DNA of 64,000 nucleotides. Source: Qipengyuania oceanensis. GTDB taxonomy: Bacteria; Pseudomonadota; Alphaproteobacteria; Sphingomonadales; Sphingomonadaceae. A program made the translations under genes and the position numbers. Positions within the stretch are counted from its first letter, which is position 1. Each line of letters opens with the position of its first letter. The stretch is from positions 496,001-560,000 of the forward strand of contig NZ_WTYN01000001.1 of assembly GCF_009827535.1 (NCBI RefSeq). The letters run 5' to 3'. Under the pieces are notes generated by a model. The model made no database searches, had not been told where the DNA came from, and worked only from the letters and a program-made list of their open reading frames with translations. Below are positions 8,117 to 19,180 of the stretch, in pieces.

Positions 8117-9946
8117 TCAGTACACCCGTTTCTTGGGCTTGATGTATTCGACGTCGTCGGTGAGCGTGTATTCGTGCACCGGGCGATAATCGATCCGGAC
8201 ACCGCCGCCCTTGCCGCCCCAGCCTTCGAACCAGGCGGCAGTATGCTTCATCCATTCGCCGTCGTTGCGATCGGGGAAATCCTCATGCGCGTGCGCGCCG
8301 CGGCTTTCCTTGCGATTCTCGGCACTGGCGATGGTGACGTTGGCCTGCGCCATCAGGTTGTCGAGCTCGAGCGTCTCGACGAGATCGGTGTTCCAGATGA
8401 GCGAGCGGTCGATCACGTCCACGTCTTCCATCCGCTTGTTGACCGCCTTCAGCTGCTCGACCCCTTCGGACAGCAGCGCGCTGTCGCGGAAGACCGCGCA
8501 ATGCTTCTGCATCGACTGCTGCATCTCGGTCCGGATCGCGGCCGTGGGCGACCCGCCCTTTGCGTTGCGGAAGTGGTCGAGCCGGGTGAGCGACATTTCG
8601 GCGCTATCCGACGGCAGTTCGTCATGCGAGGTGCCGGGCTTGATCAGCTCCTTGAGGCGATGGCCGGTGGCGCGGCCGAAGACCACGAGGTCAATCAGCG
8701 AATTGGAGCCCAGCCGGTTGGCGCCGTGCACCGAGACGCAGGCCGCCTCGCCCACGGCGAACAGGCCTGGCACGACCGTTTCCGGATTGCCGTCGTCGCC
8801 GATTGTCACGACCTCGCCGTGATAGTTCGTCGGGATGCCGCCCATGTTGTAGTGCACGGTCGGGGTGACAGGGAGCGGCTGGCGCGTCAGGTCGACACCT
8901 GCAAAGATCTTGCCGCTTTCGGTGATGCCCGGCAGGCGTTCGGCCAGGATCGCCGGATCGATGTGGTCGAGGTGCAGGTAGATGTGGTCGCCATTGGGCC
9001 CCACGCCGCGCCCTTCGCGCATTTCGAGCGCCATCGAGCGGCTAACGACGTCGCGGCTGGCGAGGTCCTTTGCGCTAGGTGCATAGCGCTCCATGAAGCG
9101 CTCGCCCTCGGAGTTGGTGAGGTAACCGCCCTCGCCGCGCGCGCCTTCGGTGATGAGCACGCCCGCACCGTAGATCCCGGTCGGGTGGAACTGGACGAAT
9201 TCCATGTCCTGCAGCGGCAGGCCTGCGCGCAGCACCATCCCGCCACCGTCGCCGGTGCAGGTATGGGCCGAAGTCGCGGTATAGTAGCAGCGGCCGTAGC
9301 CGCCGGTCGCCAGCACGACCGAGTGCGAGCGGAAGCGGTGGATCGTCCCGTCGTCGAGGCACAGCGCGATCACGCCGACGCAGGCGCCGTTCTTCATGAT
9401 CAGGTCGATCGCGAAATACTCGATGAAGAAGTCCGCGTCGTACTTCAGGCTCTGCTGGTAGAGCGCGTGGAGCATGGCGTGCCCCGTACGGTCGGCCGCG
9501 GCGCATGTGCGCTGCACCGGCGGGCCTTCGCCCATGTTCTGCATGTGCCCGCCGAAGGGCCGCTGGTAGATCGTCCCGTCTTCGTTGCGGCTGAAGGGCA
9601 CGCCGGCGTGCTCGAGTTCGTAGACCGCCTGCGGGGCTTCGCGCACCATGTATTCGATCGCGTCCTGGTCGCCGAGCCAGTCGGATCCCTTGACGGTATC
9701 GTACATGTGCCACGACCAGTGGTCGGGCGAATTGTTGCCGAGGCTGGCGGCGATGCCGCCTTGCGCTGCCACGGTGTGCGAGCGGGTCGGGAAGACCTTG
9801 GAGATATTCGCCGTGCGCAGACCGGCTTCGGCTGCACCCATGGTCGCACGAAGGCCGGATCCACCGGCCCCCACGACCACGACGTCGTATGTGTGGTCGA
9901 CGATCGGATAGGCGCGGCCGCCGATTTCGAAAGTGTCAGCAGGCAT
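8117..9946 (-). CDS. sdhA: Succinate dehydrogenase flavoprotein subunit
   Basis: A 609-residue subunit of complex II that oxidises succinate to fumarate on FAD. The dinucleotide loop [12 protein letters not shown] is near residue 25, the FAD-attachment histidine lies in [10 protein letters not shown], and substrate-site segments ([14 protein letters not shown], the [11 protein letters not shown] region) follow. Length and ends are standard. Its ATG overlaps the sdhD stop (ATGA). It is the last gene of this sdhC-sdhD-sdhA unit; the iron-sulfur subunit gene sdhB, normally next, is not here or elsewhere in the window. Confidence 0.97.
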   Translation of the reverse strand: MPADTFEIGGRAYPIVDHTYDVVVVGAGGSGLRATMGAAEAGLRTANISKVFPTRSHTVAAQGGIAASLGNNSPDHWSWHMYDTVKGSDWLGDQDAIEYMVREAPQAVYELEHAGVPFSRNEDGTIYQRPFGGHMQNMGEGPPVQRTCAAADRTGHAMLHALYQQSLKYDADFFIEYFAIDLIMKNGACVGVIALCLDDGTIHRFRSHSVVLATGGYGRCYYTATSAHTCTGDGGGMVLRAGLPLQDMEFVQFHPTGIYGAGVLITEGARGEGGYLTNSEGERFMERYAPSAKDLASRDVVSRSMALEMREGRGVGPNGDHIYLHLDHIDPAILAERLPGITESGKIFAGVDLTRQPLPVTPTVHYNMGGIPTNYHGEVVTIGDDGNPETVVPGLFAVGEAACVSVHGANRLGSNSLIDLVVFGRATGHRLKELIKPGTSHDELPSDSAEMSLTRLDHFRNAKGGSPTAAIRTEMQQSMQKHCAVFRDSALLSEGVEQLKAVNKRMEDVDVIDRSLIWNTDLVETLELDNLMAQANVTIASAENRKESRGAHAHEDFPDRNDGEWMKHTAAWFEGWGGKGGGVRIDYRPVHEYTLTDDVEYIKPKKRVY

Positions 9947-10335
9947 CAGGCAGCTCCTCCACCAAGAGCGAGACGGACGATGCAGAACACGCCGAAGGCG
10001 GCGCCCGCGATGGCTGCGAGGTTGAGCAGCGCGATCACGCCGAACTTGGTGCCAGCATCGTGAACGTAATCCTCGACCAGCACCTGCAGGCCGAGCCGCG
10101 CGTGCCAGAAAGTCGATACGACCAGCAGGGCCAGGACGGTCGCCGGGACCGGCTCGCTGAAAAAGCCGGTGGCGGTCGCGTAGGACAGGTCGGGCAGCAT
10201 CAGGATGCTGCCCACCAGGAAGAGCACCGAGACAAGGTTGCCGATCGCCGTGAAGCGCTGGACCATCCAGTGATGCGCGCCCTCGTGCGCGGAGCCGAGC
10301 CCGCGTACGCGTCCGAGAGAAGTACCGTTACCCAT
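9946..10335 (-). CDS. sdhD: Succinate dehydrogenase membrane anchor subunit
   Basis: A 129-residue subunit with three membrane helices. The conserved [20 protein letters not shown] segment near residue 80 carries the heme-b and quinone-site residues typical of alphaproteobacterial SdhD. It anchors SdhA/SdhB to the inner membrane and passes electrons to ubiquinone. It sits nine bases downstream of sdhC and overlaps the sdhA start. Confidence 0.93.
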   Translation of the reverse strand: MGNGTSLGRVRGLGSAHEGAHHWMVQRFTAIGNLVSVLFLVGSILMLPDLSYATATGFFSEPVPATVLALLVVSTFWHARLGLQVLVEDYVHDAGTKFGVIALLNLAAIAGAAFGVFCIVRLALGGGAA

Positions 10336-10344
10336 TTGCGAAAC

Positions 10345-10725
10345 CTACTTGAGAAGAATGATGGCCCAGAAGGCCACGGTGAGGGCGATGCCGATGATCG
10401 GCGCGGCAATCGACCAGGTCTTGTTGATGTCGAGTTCGTAGCCCGCCCCGATGTCGAGCACGAAGTGCCGCAGGCCGGACGTCAGATGCGAAAAAAACGC
10501 CCAGGAGAGACCGACCAGCACGACATAGCCGATCGGCGACGTCATCACCTCCGCGAAGGTCGCATAGGAGGCAGGCCCGCCAGCCATTGCGCCGAGCCAC
10601 CACAGCAGCACGGCGAGACCGACGAGCGCGAGGCCGTCTCCAGTGACGCGGTGGAGAATGGAAACGAGCATGTGCGGCCCCCATTTCCAGATCTGCAGGT
10701 GCGGGGCTGTCGGGCGATTGGCCAT
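10345..10725 (-). CDS. sdhC: Succinate dehydrogenase cytochrome b556 subunit
   Basis: A 126-residue subunit with three membrane helices. SILHRVTG near the first helix and FSHLTSGLRHFVLD in the second match the SdhC signature, including the axial heme histidine. The frame extends 12 codons further upstream, but MANRPTAPHL is the normal family start and has AGGAAAG 8-12 bases before it. First gene of the sdhCDA unit, divergent from the SDR gene at 10849. Confidence 0.93.
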   Translation of the reverse strand: MANRPTAPHLQIWKWGPHMLVSILHRVTGDGLALVGLAVLLWWLGAMAGGPASYATFAEVMTSPIGYVVLVGLSWAFFSHLTSGLRHFVLDIGAGYELDINKTWSIAAPIIGIALTVAFWAIILLK

Positions 10726-10848
10726 CGGCAAGGCTTTCCTGTTGGGACGTTGCGTGTGCACCCCTTAGCGTATGCAACACGCGAGGCAAGCGGGCTTTCC
10801 CGCAGGACGGCGCTCGACTTCACTCGCAAATTTGCCAATAGGGCGCGG

Positions 10849-11559
10849 ATGACCACCATCCTTCTCACCGGCAGTTCGCGCGGCATCGGCGCCGCGATCC
10901 GGCGGCAACTCGAAGTGCGCGGGGCGACCGTGATCGGCCATGCGAGTTCGGCCGGCGACGAGCATACAATCGGCGCGGATCTGGCCCATGCCGGAGCAGC
11001 GGCGGCGCTTTGGACTGAGGCACTGGCCCGTTCCGGCGGAACTATCGACGCGGTAATTTTGAACGCGGGACTGTTCGAGGCAACACCACTTGGCGCGAGC
11101 GATGCGGAATGGCTCGCCGGATGGGAAAAGACGCTCGCGATCAACCTCTCCAGCGCTGCCCAGCTGGCCCGCCACGCCGTTCTGCACTGGCAGGAAAAAC
11201 GCTCCGGCGGGCGCATCGTGCACGTCGCGAGCCGTGCCGGACATCGCGGCGATTCGCCCGCACATTGGCATTACGCGGCGGCCAAGGGCGGAATGCTGGC
11301 GATGCACAAGACCATCGCGCGCGCCTATGCCGCCGAGAACATCCTGAGCTTCGCGATCACGCCCGGCTTCACCGACACGGCCATGGCAGGCGATTACCTC
11401 GAAAGCCGCGGCGGAGCGGGTCTGCTCGCGGACATCCCGCTCGGGCGGGTCGCGACACCCGACGAAATCGCCACGATCGCGACCTTCTGCGCGCTCGAGG
11501 GGCCACCCAGCATGACCGGCGCGACGATCGACGCCAACGGAGCAAGCTATGTCCGCTAG
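10849..11559 (+). CDS. SDR family oxidoreductase
   Basis: A 236-residue classical short-chain dehydrogenase: TGSSRGIG cofactor loop at residues 7-14, an LNAG motif (NNAG variant), catalytic Ser in VASRAG and HYAAAK about 13 residues on. The substrate is not evident. It is the first gene of a tightly packed unit: its 3' end overlaps the metallo-beta-lactamase gene by 11 bases. A much longer in-frame upstream extension is antisense to sdh genes and was discarded. Confidence 0.85.
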   Translation: MTTILLTGSSRGIGAAIRRQLEVRGATVIGHASSAGDEHTIGADLAHAGAAAALWTEALARSGGTIDAVILNAGLFEATPLGASDAEWLAGWEKTLAINLSSAAQLARHAVLHWQEKRSGGRIVHVASRAGHRGDSPAHWHYAAAKGGMLAMHKTIARAYAAENILSFAITPGFTDTAMAGDYLESRGGAGLLADIPLGRVATPDEIATIATFCALEGPPSMTGATIDANGASYVR

Positions 11560-12460
11560 AACCGCATTTTGCGCCCTTGCCCTCGCTTGCCTCGGAGCGA
11601 CGCAACCAGCCGAGTTCGACGACCCGGATCCCTCGCAAGCCGCATGGGCAGAGCGATGCGAGGCTTGGGACGACTGGAACAAGCCCGGCCCTGCGTTTCG
11701 CATTTACGGCAACAGCTGGTATGTCGGGACCTGCGGCATCAGCGCGATCCTGATCGCCGGAAGCGACGGCCACGTGCTGATCGACGGGGGCACGGTGAAG
11801 GGCGCCGACCTGATCGCCGCGAACATCGCTGCCGCCGGGTTCGATATCCGCGACGTCAAGGTGATCCTCTTCAGCCACGAACATGACGACCACGTGGGCG
11901 GACTGGCGAAATTGCAGGAATTGAGCGGTGCGGTCGTCCTGTCGTCGAAAGGGGCGCGTACGACGATGGAGACGGGAGGACCGTCATCGGACGATCCACA
12001 GAGGGCCATCGCCAACCGCTTCGATCCGGTGCGCGTTGCGGGCATCGCCGAAGACAACATGGCGGTACAGGTCGGTGACCTGTCGATCATAGGATGGGAA
12101 ACTCCCGGTCACACCCCGGGAGCGATGAGCTGGCAGTGGCAAGCGAGAAGCGCGCATGGTAATCCCGCGATGACGATCAATTACATCGACAGCCTCTCGC
12201 CGATTTCCGCCGACGAATACCGATTCTCCGATCATCCCGCCTATGTCGCCCAGTTCAGGGCCGGCCTGGAACGGATGAAATCGATCGGCTGCGGTATCCT
12301 CGTCACTCCCCATCCCTCGGCAAGCGCGATGGAGGTCCGCATTGCGCAGGGTGGCCTCGTCGAAGATCGCAGCGCCTGTTTCGAATATGTCGATGCAGCA
12401 GGCAAGCGGCTCGATGCGCGCCTGGCGAAGGAAGCAGATTCCGGGGAAGCGGCCGAATGA
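11549..12460 (+). CDS. Subclass B3 metallo-beta-lactamase
   Basis: A 303-residue exported protein with a signal peptide ending near ATQPAE. The B3-specific stretch FRIYGNSWYVGTCGISAILI precedes HEHDDH, which supplies the first zinc-binding set (His-x-His-x-Asp-His). ETPGHTPG gives the His196 equivalent and VTPHPS the His263 equivalent. All six B3 metal ligands are thus present. Family members hydrolyse penicillins, cephalosporins and carbapenems in the periplasm; B3 enzymes are known from Erythrobacter chromosomes. No BlaI operator is visible at this gene. It overlaps both neighbours (11 and 4 bases), so it is embedded in an operon with SDR and prmA and shows no sign of mobile DNA. Confidence 0.92.
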   Translation: MSARTAFCALALACLGATQPAEFDDPDPSQAAWAERCEAWDDWNKPGPAFRIYGNSWYVGTCGISAILIAGSDGHVLIDGGTVKGADLIAANIAAAGFDIRDVKVILFSHEHDDHVGGLAKLQELSGAVVLSSKGARTTMETGGPSSDDPQRAIANRFDPVRVAGIAEDNMAVQVGDLSIIGWETPGHTPGAMSWQWQARSAHGNPAMTINYIDSLSPISADEYRFSDHPAYVAQFRAGLERMKSIGCGILVTPHPSASAMEVRIAQGGLVEDRSACFEYVDAAGKRLDARLAKEADSGEAAE

Positions 12461-13365
12461 CCAGCTGGAAGCTCACGGCCTATGCCGACAAGCCGGTGAT
12501 CGAAGCCGCGCTGGCAGCGCAGGAAGCCGATCCATCATGGGACGATGAAGTCGTCCTGACAGGCTTCGAGGTCGCGCCGGACCAGCCCGATGACTGGGTG
12601 CTCGAGGCATACTTGCCGCGCAAGCCGAACGCGCAGGACCGAAAGGCCGTCGCCGCTCTTTTCGGAGACATGAACCCCGAAATGTCGGCCCGGAAACTGC
12701 CCGAAGAGGATTGGGTCGTGACCAGCCAGCAAGGGGTCGAACCGATCCGCGCAGGCCGATTCTACATCCACACGCCGGATTACCCGCCGAGCGAGGACCC
12801 TGCCCTGCGCAGCTTCGCCATCCCGGCGAGCCAGGCCTTCGGCACGGGCCAGCACGAGACGACCGCCGGGTGTCTCGCGATGCTTACGGCGATGAAGCGA
12901 CGCGGCGTCGTCGCACGCACGATCGCGGACATCGGCACCGGGACCGGGTTGCTGGCATTCGCGGGGATGGAATTGTGGCCGAGCGCGCAAGCGACTGCTT
13001 CCGACATCGATCCCGTGTGCCTGCCGGTGGTCGAGCGAAACATGGTCTCGAACGCGATTCGCGAAGGCGCGGGCGCAGGCGAACTGACGATGTTGATCGC
13101 CGACGGCATGGACGATCCGCTGCTGCAGGCGCGCGCCCCCTACGATCTCCTGATTGCCAACATCCTCGCCCGACCGCTCATAGATCTCGCACCGGATTTG
13201 GCCGCGGTCGTCCCGCCCGGTGGAAGTGTGGTGCTGGCGGGTCTGCTCGAAACGCAGGAAGGCGACGTGCGGGCAGCCTATCGGCGCGCTGGCTTCAGGC
13301 TAGCGGCCCGCATCGTCAACGGCGACTGGTCGATCCTGTGGCTGCGACGGCGCAACGCGCGCTGA
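12457..13365 (+). CDS. prmA: Ribosomal protein L11 methyltransferase
   Basis: A 302-residue SAM-dependent methyltransferase that trimethylates ribosomal protein uL11. The N-terminal substrate domain is followed by QAFGTGQHETT at about residue 128, the SAM loop DIGTGTGLLAFAG, and the catalytic-site motif IANILARPL. Length fits PrmA. The start ATG overlaps the metallo-beta-lactamase stop (ATGA). Confidence 0.93.
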   Translation: MTSWKLTAYADKPVIEAALAAQEADPSWDDEVVLTGFEVAPDQPDDWVLEAYLPRKPNAQDRKAVAALFGDMNPEMSARKLPEEDWVVTSQQGVEPIRAGRFYIHTPDYPPSEDPALRSFAIPASQAFGTGQHETTAGCLAMLTAMKRRGVVARTIADIGTGTGLLAFAGMELWPSAQATASDIDPVCLPVVERNMVSNAIREGAGAGELTMLIADGMDDPLLQARAPYDLLIANILARPLIDLAPDLAAVVPPGGSVVLAGLLETQEGDVRAAYRRAGFRLAARIVNGDWSILWLRRRNAR

Positions 13366-14012
13366 GGTTCGCTGGCAAGGCGCTGGCTTGGCTGGCGCTT
13401 GCGCTGGGCCTGTTCGTGCTGGCCGGCTGGATCGGCAGCAGCATTCCGCGCAACTCCGGCTGGACCGAGCCCGACGACGGCATAGCGATCATGGTCGAGA
13501 CCAACGGCGTACACACGGCGCTCGTGCTGCCCTTGGTGACCCCCCAAAAGGACTGGCGCAGAGATTTTCCCGCGTCCGACATCGAGGCCAGCGACGCGCC
13601 CTACACGCATGTCTCGATCAGCTGGGGGCAGCGGGAGGTCTTCCTGGAAACGGAAACCTGGGCAGATCTGAGGCTTTCGACGGTGTGGCATGCAATGGCC
13701 GGGAGCGATGCCCTGCTCCACGTCGCGCATTACATCCGCCCCGCCCCGGCAGCGGACATTCGCAGATTGACCCTGCGTGCACACGAATACGCCCGGCTGG
13801 TGGCTGCAATCGAGGCACAGGCCCGGATCGGCCGACAGCGCCGGATGTATCCCGGTTACTACGCACAGGATGTCTTCTACGAGACTGGCGGCAGTTATCA
13901 CCTCGGCAACACCTGCAACCAGTGGACCGGCGACATCCTTGCAGAAGCGGGTGTCGAAACAGGCTGGTGGACGCCCTTTGCGGGCGGCGTGATGAAATGG
14001 ATCCCGGACTAG
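13338..14012 (+). CDS. TIGR02117/DUF2459 family protein
   Basis: About 224 residues with one N-terminal membrane anchor (ALAWLALALGLFVLAGWIG) and a periplasmic domain containing VETNGVHTALVLP, HVSISWGQREVFLET and GNTCNQWT, as in the TIGR02117 family, whose function is unknown. The GTG at 13338 overlaps the prmA end by 28 bases and is the best start in frame, though its ribosome-binding site is weak. The stop overlaps the stop of the convergent gene at 14009. Confidence 0.78.
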   Translation: MAATAQRALRFAGKALAWLALALGLFVLAGWIGSSIPRNSGWTEPDDGIAIMVETNGVHTALVLPLVTPQKDWRRDFPASDIEASDAPYTHVSISWGQREVFLETETWADLRLSTVWHAMAGSDALLHVAHYIRPAPAADIRRLTLRAHEYARLVAAIEAQARIGRQRRMYPGYYAQDVFYETGGSYHLGNTCNQWTGDILAEAGVETGWWTPFAGGVMKWIPD

Positions 14013-14257
14013 TTCGCGAGGGCAGCGCGCCTGGCCAGCTTTTCCTTGGCCCACGCGGCGAGCATCAGCGGAACGATGACCGAAAACGCGATACCTGCCA
14101 GCATGCACATGGTGATGAACCAGGTCATCGCCGATCCGCCATGCTGGTAAAGCGACCAGACGATCGGGGCGGCCATCACGAAGCCGCGGATTTCGTTGAG
14201 GATCAGCAGCACGGCTCCGAACTTGAGTAGGAATGCCGAAATTGCCGAAAGTTCCAC
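14009..14257 (-). CDS. Small two-helix membrane protein, unknown function
   Basis: An 82-residue protein with two strongly hydrophobic segments (AFLLKFGAVLLILNEI and a C-terminal ITMCMLAGIAFSVIVPLMLAAW) and a basic tail. The GTG at 14257 is preferred because GGAG lies eight bases upstream; longer readings in this frame are antisense to the crotonase gene. Its stop overlaps that of the convergent TIGR02117 gene. Confidence 0.65.
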   Translation of the reverse strand: MELSAISAFLLKFGAVLLILNEIRGFVMAAPIVWSLYQHGGSAMTWFITMCMLAGIAFSVIVPLMLAAWAKEKLARRAALAN

Positions 14258-14392
14258 GATGCTCACTCCTGCCTGGGTATACCCGATCAAGCCGCGAAAC
14301 CGCGTTCGGGTTCCGCGACCCCCCTCGCCAACCGGCAGTAGCCGTGCCAGACTTGCGACAGGCTGAAGCTGACGATGCGGGAGAGCAATCTG

Positions 14393-15187
14393 GTGTACGA
14401 GACGATAACCATCGAGAAGCGCGGCGCTGCCGACTGGCTGACCCTCGATCGGCCGGGCAGCCTCAATGCGATCAACCTGAAGATGGTCGAAGAGCTGAAC
14501 GATTATTTCGGGAAGCTCTACAACGACGGGTCGGTGCGCGTCGTCGTGATGCGTGGCGCGGGCAAGGCCTTCTGTGCCGGTCTCGATATCAAGGAGCGCT
14601 CTGACAGCGAGGCGGAAATTCCCTTTGGTGGCGGGTTCTCCTTCCAGGGCTACCTTGCCGACGTCTACATCAAGATGCGCCGCTGCCCGCAGCCGATCGT
14701 CACCTGCATCCAGGGCGCGGCATGCGGCGGTGGCTTCGCCTTTGCCCTTGCCAGCGACATTCGCATTTCCGCGACCAGCGCGAAGATGAATTCCGCCTTC
14801 ATCAAGCTGGGCCTGTCCAGTTGCGACATGGGGGTGAGCTACTTCCTGCCGCGCATCGTCGGGCTGACTTTGGCGAGCGAACTCATGCTGACAGGTCGCT
14901 TCATTCATGCGGAACGCGCGCTGGCAGTCGGGCTGGTCAACGAGGTCGTCGCCGAGGATGCGCTCGAGGCCACCGCACAGGGCTATGTCGAAGACATGCT
15001 CAACGCCTCGCCGAAGGGGCTTCGGATGACCAAGGAAGGCCTCGCGCTCGCCATCGACGGGCAGAGCCTGGAAGCGGTGATGGCGATCGAGAACCGCAAC
15101 CAGCTCATGACCAGCGCCAGCCCCAACTTCGCCGAGGGCATGCGCGCCTTCCTGGAAAAACGCGCACCGGATTACATACCGGACTAG
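14393..15187 (+). CDS. Crotonase/enoyl-CoA hydratase family protein
   Basis: About 264 residues of the crotonase fold acting on acyl-CoA thioesters. The first oxyanion-hole segment is GKAFCAGLDIKE and the second is GAACGGGFAFALASDIR. The first catalytic glutamate of true hydratases (after the GGG) is Ala here; the position of the second is Asp (SSCDMG). The enzyme is therefore unlikely to be a standard hydratase and may be an isomerase, dehydratase or racemase-type crotonase. The GTG start is chosen because GGGAG lies nine bases upstream and it gives the usual x-YETI N-terminus; an ATG six codons upstream (14375) is the alternative. Confidence 0.85.
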   Translation: MYETITIEKRGAADWLTLDRPGSLNAINLKMVEELNDYFGKLYNDGSVRVVVMRGAGKAFCAGLDIKERSDSEAEIPFGGGFSFQGYLADVYIKMRRCPQPIVTCIQGAACGGGFAFALASDIRISATSAKMNSAFIKLGLSSCDMGVSYFLPRIVGLTLASELMLTGRFIHAERALAVGLVNEVVAEDALEATAQGYVEDMLNASPKGLRMTKEGLALAIDGQSLEAVMAIENRNQLMTSASPNFAEGMRAFLEKRAPDYIPD

Positions 15188-15245
15188 GGAACGTCGGTCG
15201 CTCCGAAACCTTGGTCACGCGAAAGCACTGACCAAGGAGCAAAAC

Positions 15246-15917
15246 ATGGCCCGCACCCTTCTCATTACCGGCGCATCGAGCGGCATCGGCGCAGCCACCG
15301 CCAGGGCAGCAGCAAAGGCGGGGTGGAACGTCGCCCTGCTCGCCCGATCGCAGGACAAACTATCGGACCTCGCCGGCGAGCTGGGCGATTGCGCGCTGGC
15401 CCTGCCATGCGATGTGACCGACCGCGATGCCGTGGCCAAAGCGGTTGCCGACACGGTTGCAAGGTTTGGCGGGCTCGACGCGGTCTTCGCCAATGCCGGC
15501 AAGGGGGTGGAGCATCCCGGGGTGGAAAATGGCAGGCCGGACGAATGGCACGACATGATCCACCTCAACGTCATGGCAGTGCTGTACACGGCGCACGCCG
15601 CGCTGCCGCACCTGCGCAAGGCAAAGGGCCAGTTCATCGTCACCGGGTCAAAGGCCGGGCGCGACCACATGAAGGGTTCGATCTATTCGGCGACGAAATG
15701 GTTCATCCACGGCTTCGCAGGCAATCTCGCAGAGGAAATGCGCGAATGGGGTGGCCGCTGCACGGTCATTTCGCCGGGCATGGTCAACACCGAATTCTTC
15801 GACGAAGAGAAGCCGACCAAGCTGCAGCCCAAGGACGTGGCGGATGCGGTTGTGTTCGCGCTCGAGCAGCCGGACACCTCCTGCGTCCGCGAGATCCACC
15901 TGATGCCGAACGACTGA
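15246..15917 (+). CDS. SDR family oxidoreductase
   Basis: A 223-residue classical SDR: TGASSGIG loop at residues 8-15, FANAG, catalytic Ser in VTGSKAG and YSATK. The C-terminal part (LQPKDVADAVVFAL) is the usual dimerisation segment. It starts after an AAGGAGC box. The substrate cannot be inferred. It lies 58 bases downstream of the crotonase gene, so the two may be co-transcribed. Confidence 0.87.
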   Translation: MARTLLITGASSGIGAATARAAAKAGWNVALLARSQDKLSDLAGELGDCALALPCDVTDRDAVAKAVADTVARFGGLDAVFANAGKGVEHPGVENGRPDEWHDMIHLNVMAVLYTAHAALPHLRKAKGQFIVTGSKAGRDHMKGSIYSATKWFIHGFAGNLAEEMREWGGRCTVISPGMVNTEFFDEEKPTKLQPKDVADAVVFALEQPDTSCVREIHLMPND

Positions 15918-15923
15918 GCGGGC

Positions 15924-18502
<2,579 letters not shown>

Positions 18503-18543
18503 CTATGCCCCAGCACCCGCGCGCGGCAAAGTCACAAAACCGG

Positions 18544-19071
18544 TCAGGACATGACTGCCAGGCCGGTCTTGTCGAAGCGCCACCCGGCCAGGCCTTTGTT
18601 GACGCGGTACTGGTCGTATTCGGCACCGAGGTTCGCCGAGATCCACCCGGCCATGCCGGTGCAGTCGTCGCTGGCGACACATTCGAGGGAATGGACCTGG
18701 TAGAGGCGCGCCGATTCACCCGTGATCGAATCGACGATCTGTCCGCCCTTCCAGACGCAGCGATCGTAGGGAGCCAGTTCCGGATAACGTTCGATCAAGG
18801 CCGTCTCGACGCTTTCGGGAAGCGCCTTCGGTGTTGCCTCATCGGATAGGATCGTCGCGCAGACGGTTTTCACGTTCGCAGGTCGGGCTTCGAAGTGCTC
18901 GTCCAGCACGTGGCGCAGCAAGGCTATGCCGGGAGTATCGGGAAGCTCGGTCGTAAAGCCGCCCACCGGCTCGTTGGGCGACTCCGCGGGAGTTCCCGCC
19001 GGAACACAGCCACTCAGAACGAAAGCCGCGAAGGTCGCGACGAACGGGGGCAAGAACACTCTTCGCATCAT
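18544..19071 (-). CDS. Hypothetical lipoprotein
   Basis: About 175 residues with a signal peptide and lipobox LSGC at about residue 22, then a Pro/Glu-rich linker and a small globular domain with four further cysteines (TVCAT, DRCVW, LECVASDDC), which could form two disulfides in the periplasm. No known domain is recognised. Tandem ATG codons follow AGGAA; a TTG two codons upstream is possible but unlikely. It lies 50 bases upstream of ligA on the same strand. Confidence 0.72.
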   Translation of the reverse strand: MMRRVFLPPFVATFAAFVLSGCVPAGTPAESPNEPVGGFTTELPDTPGIALLRHVLDEHFEARPANVKTVCATILSDEATPKALPESVETALIERYPELAPYDRCVWKGGQIVDSITGESARLYQVHSLECVASDDCTGMAGWISANLGAEYDQYRVNKGLAGWRFDKTGLAVMS

Positions 19072-19180
19072 CGGCAATTTCCTGTCTGGACTATAGACGC
19101 AGCGTCTAGTCGCATGTTCCGAGGCGCAAAACTGGACTTCAGGGGTGACACGCAGGCACTTGCGCCAGTATCAAGGCACA

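Noticed and set aside
8174-10063. Long open frame (629 codons) on the plus strand over sdhA and sdhD
   Set aside because: It is the complement of clearly conserved sdh genes; long antisense frames are expected in GC-rich DNA with this codon use, and the translation shows no domain.
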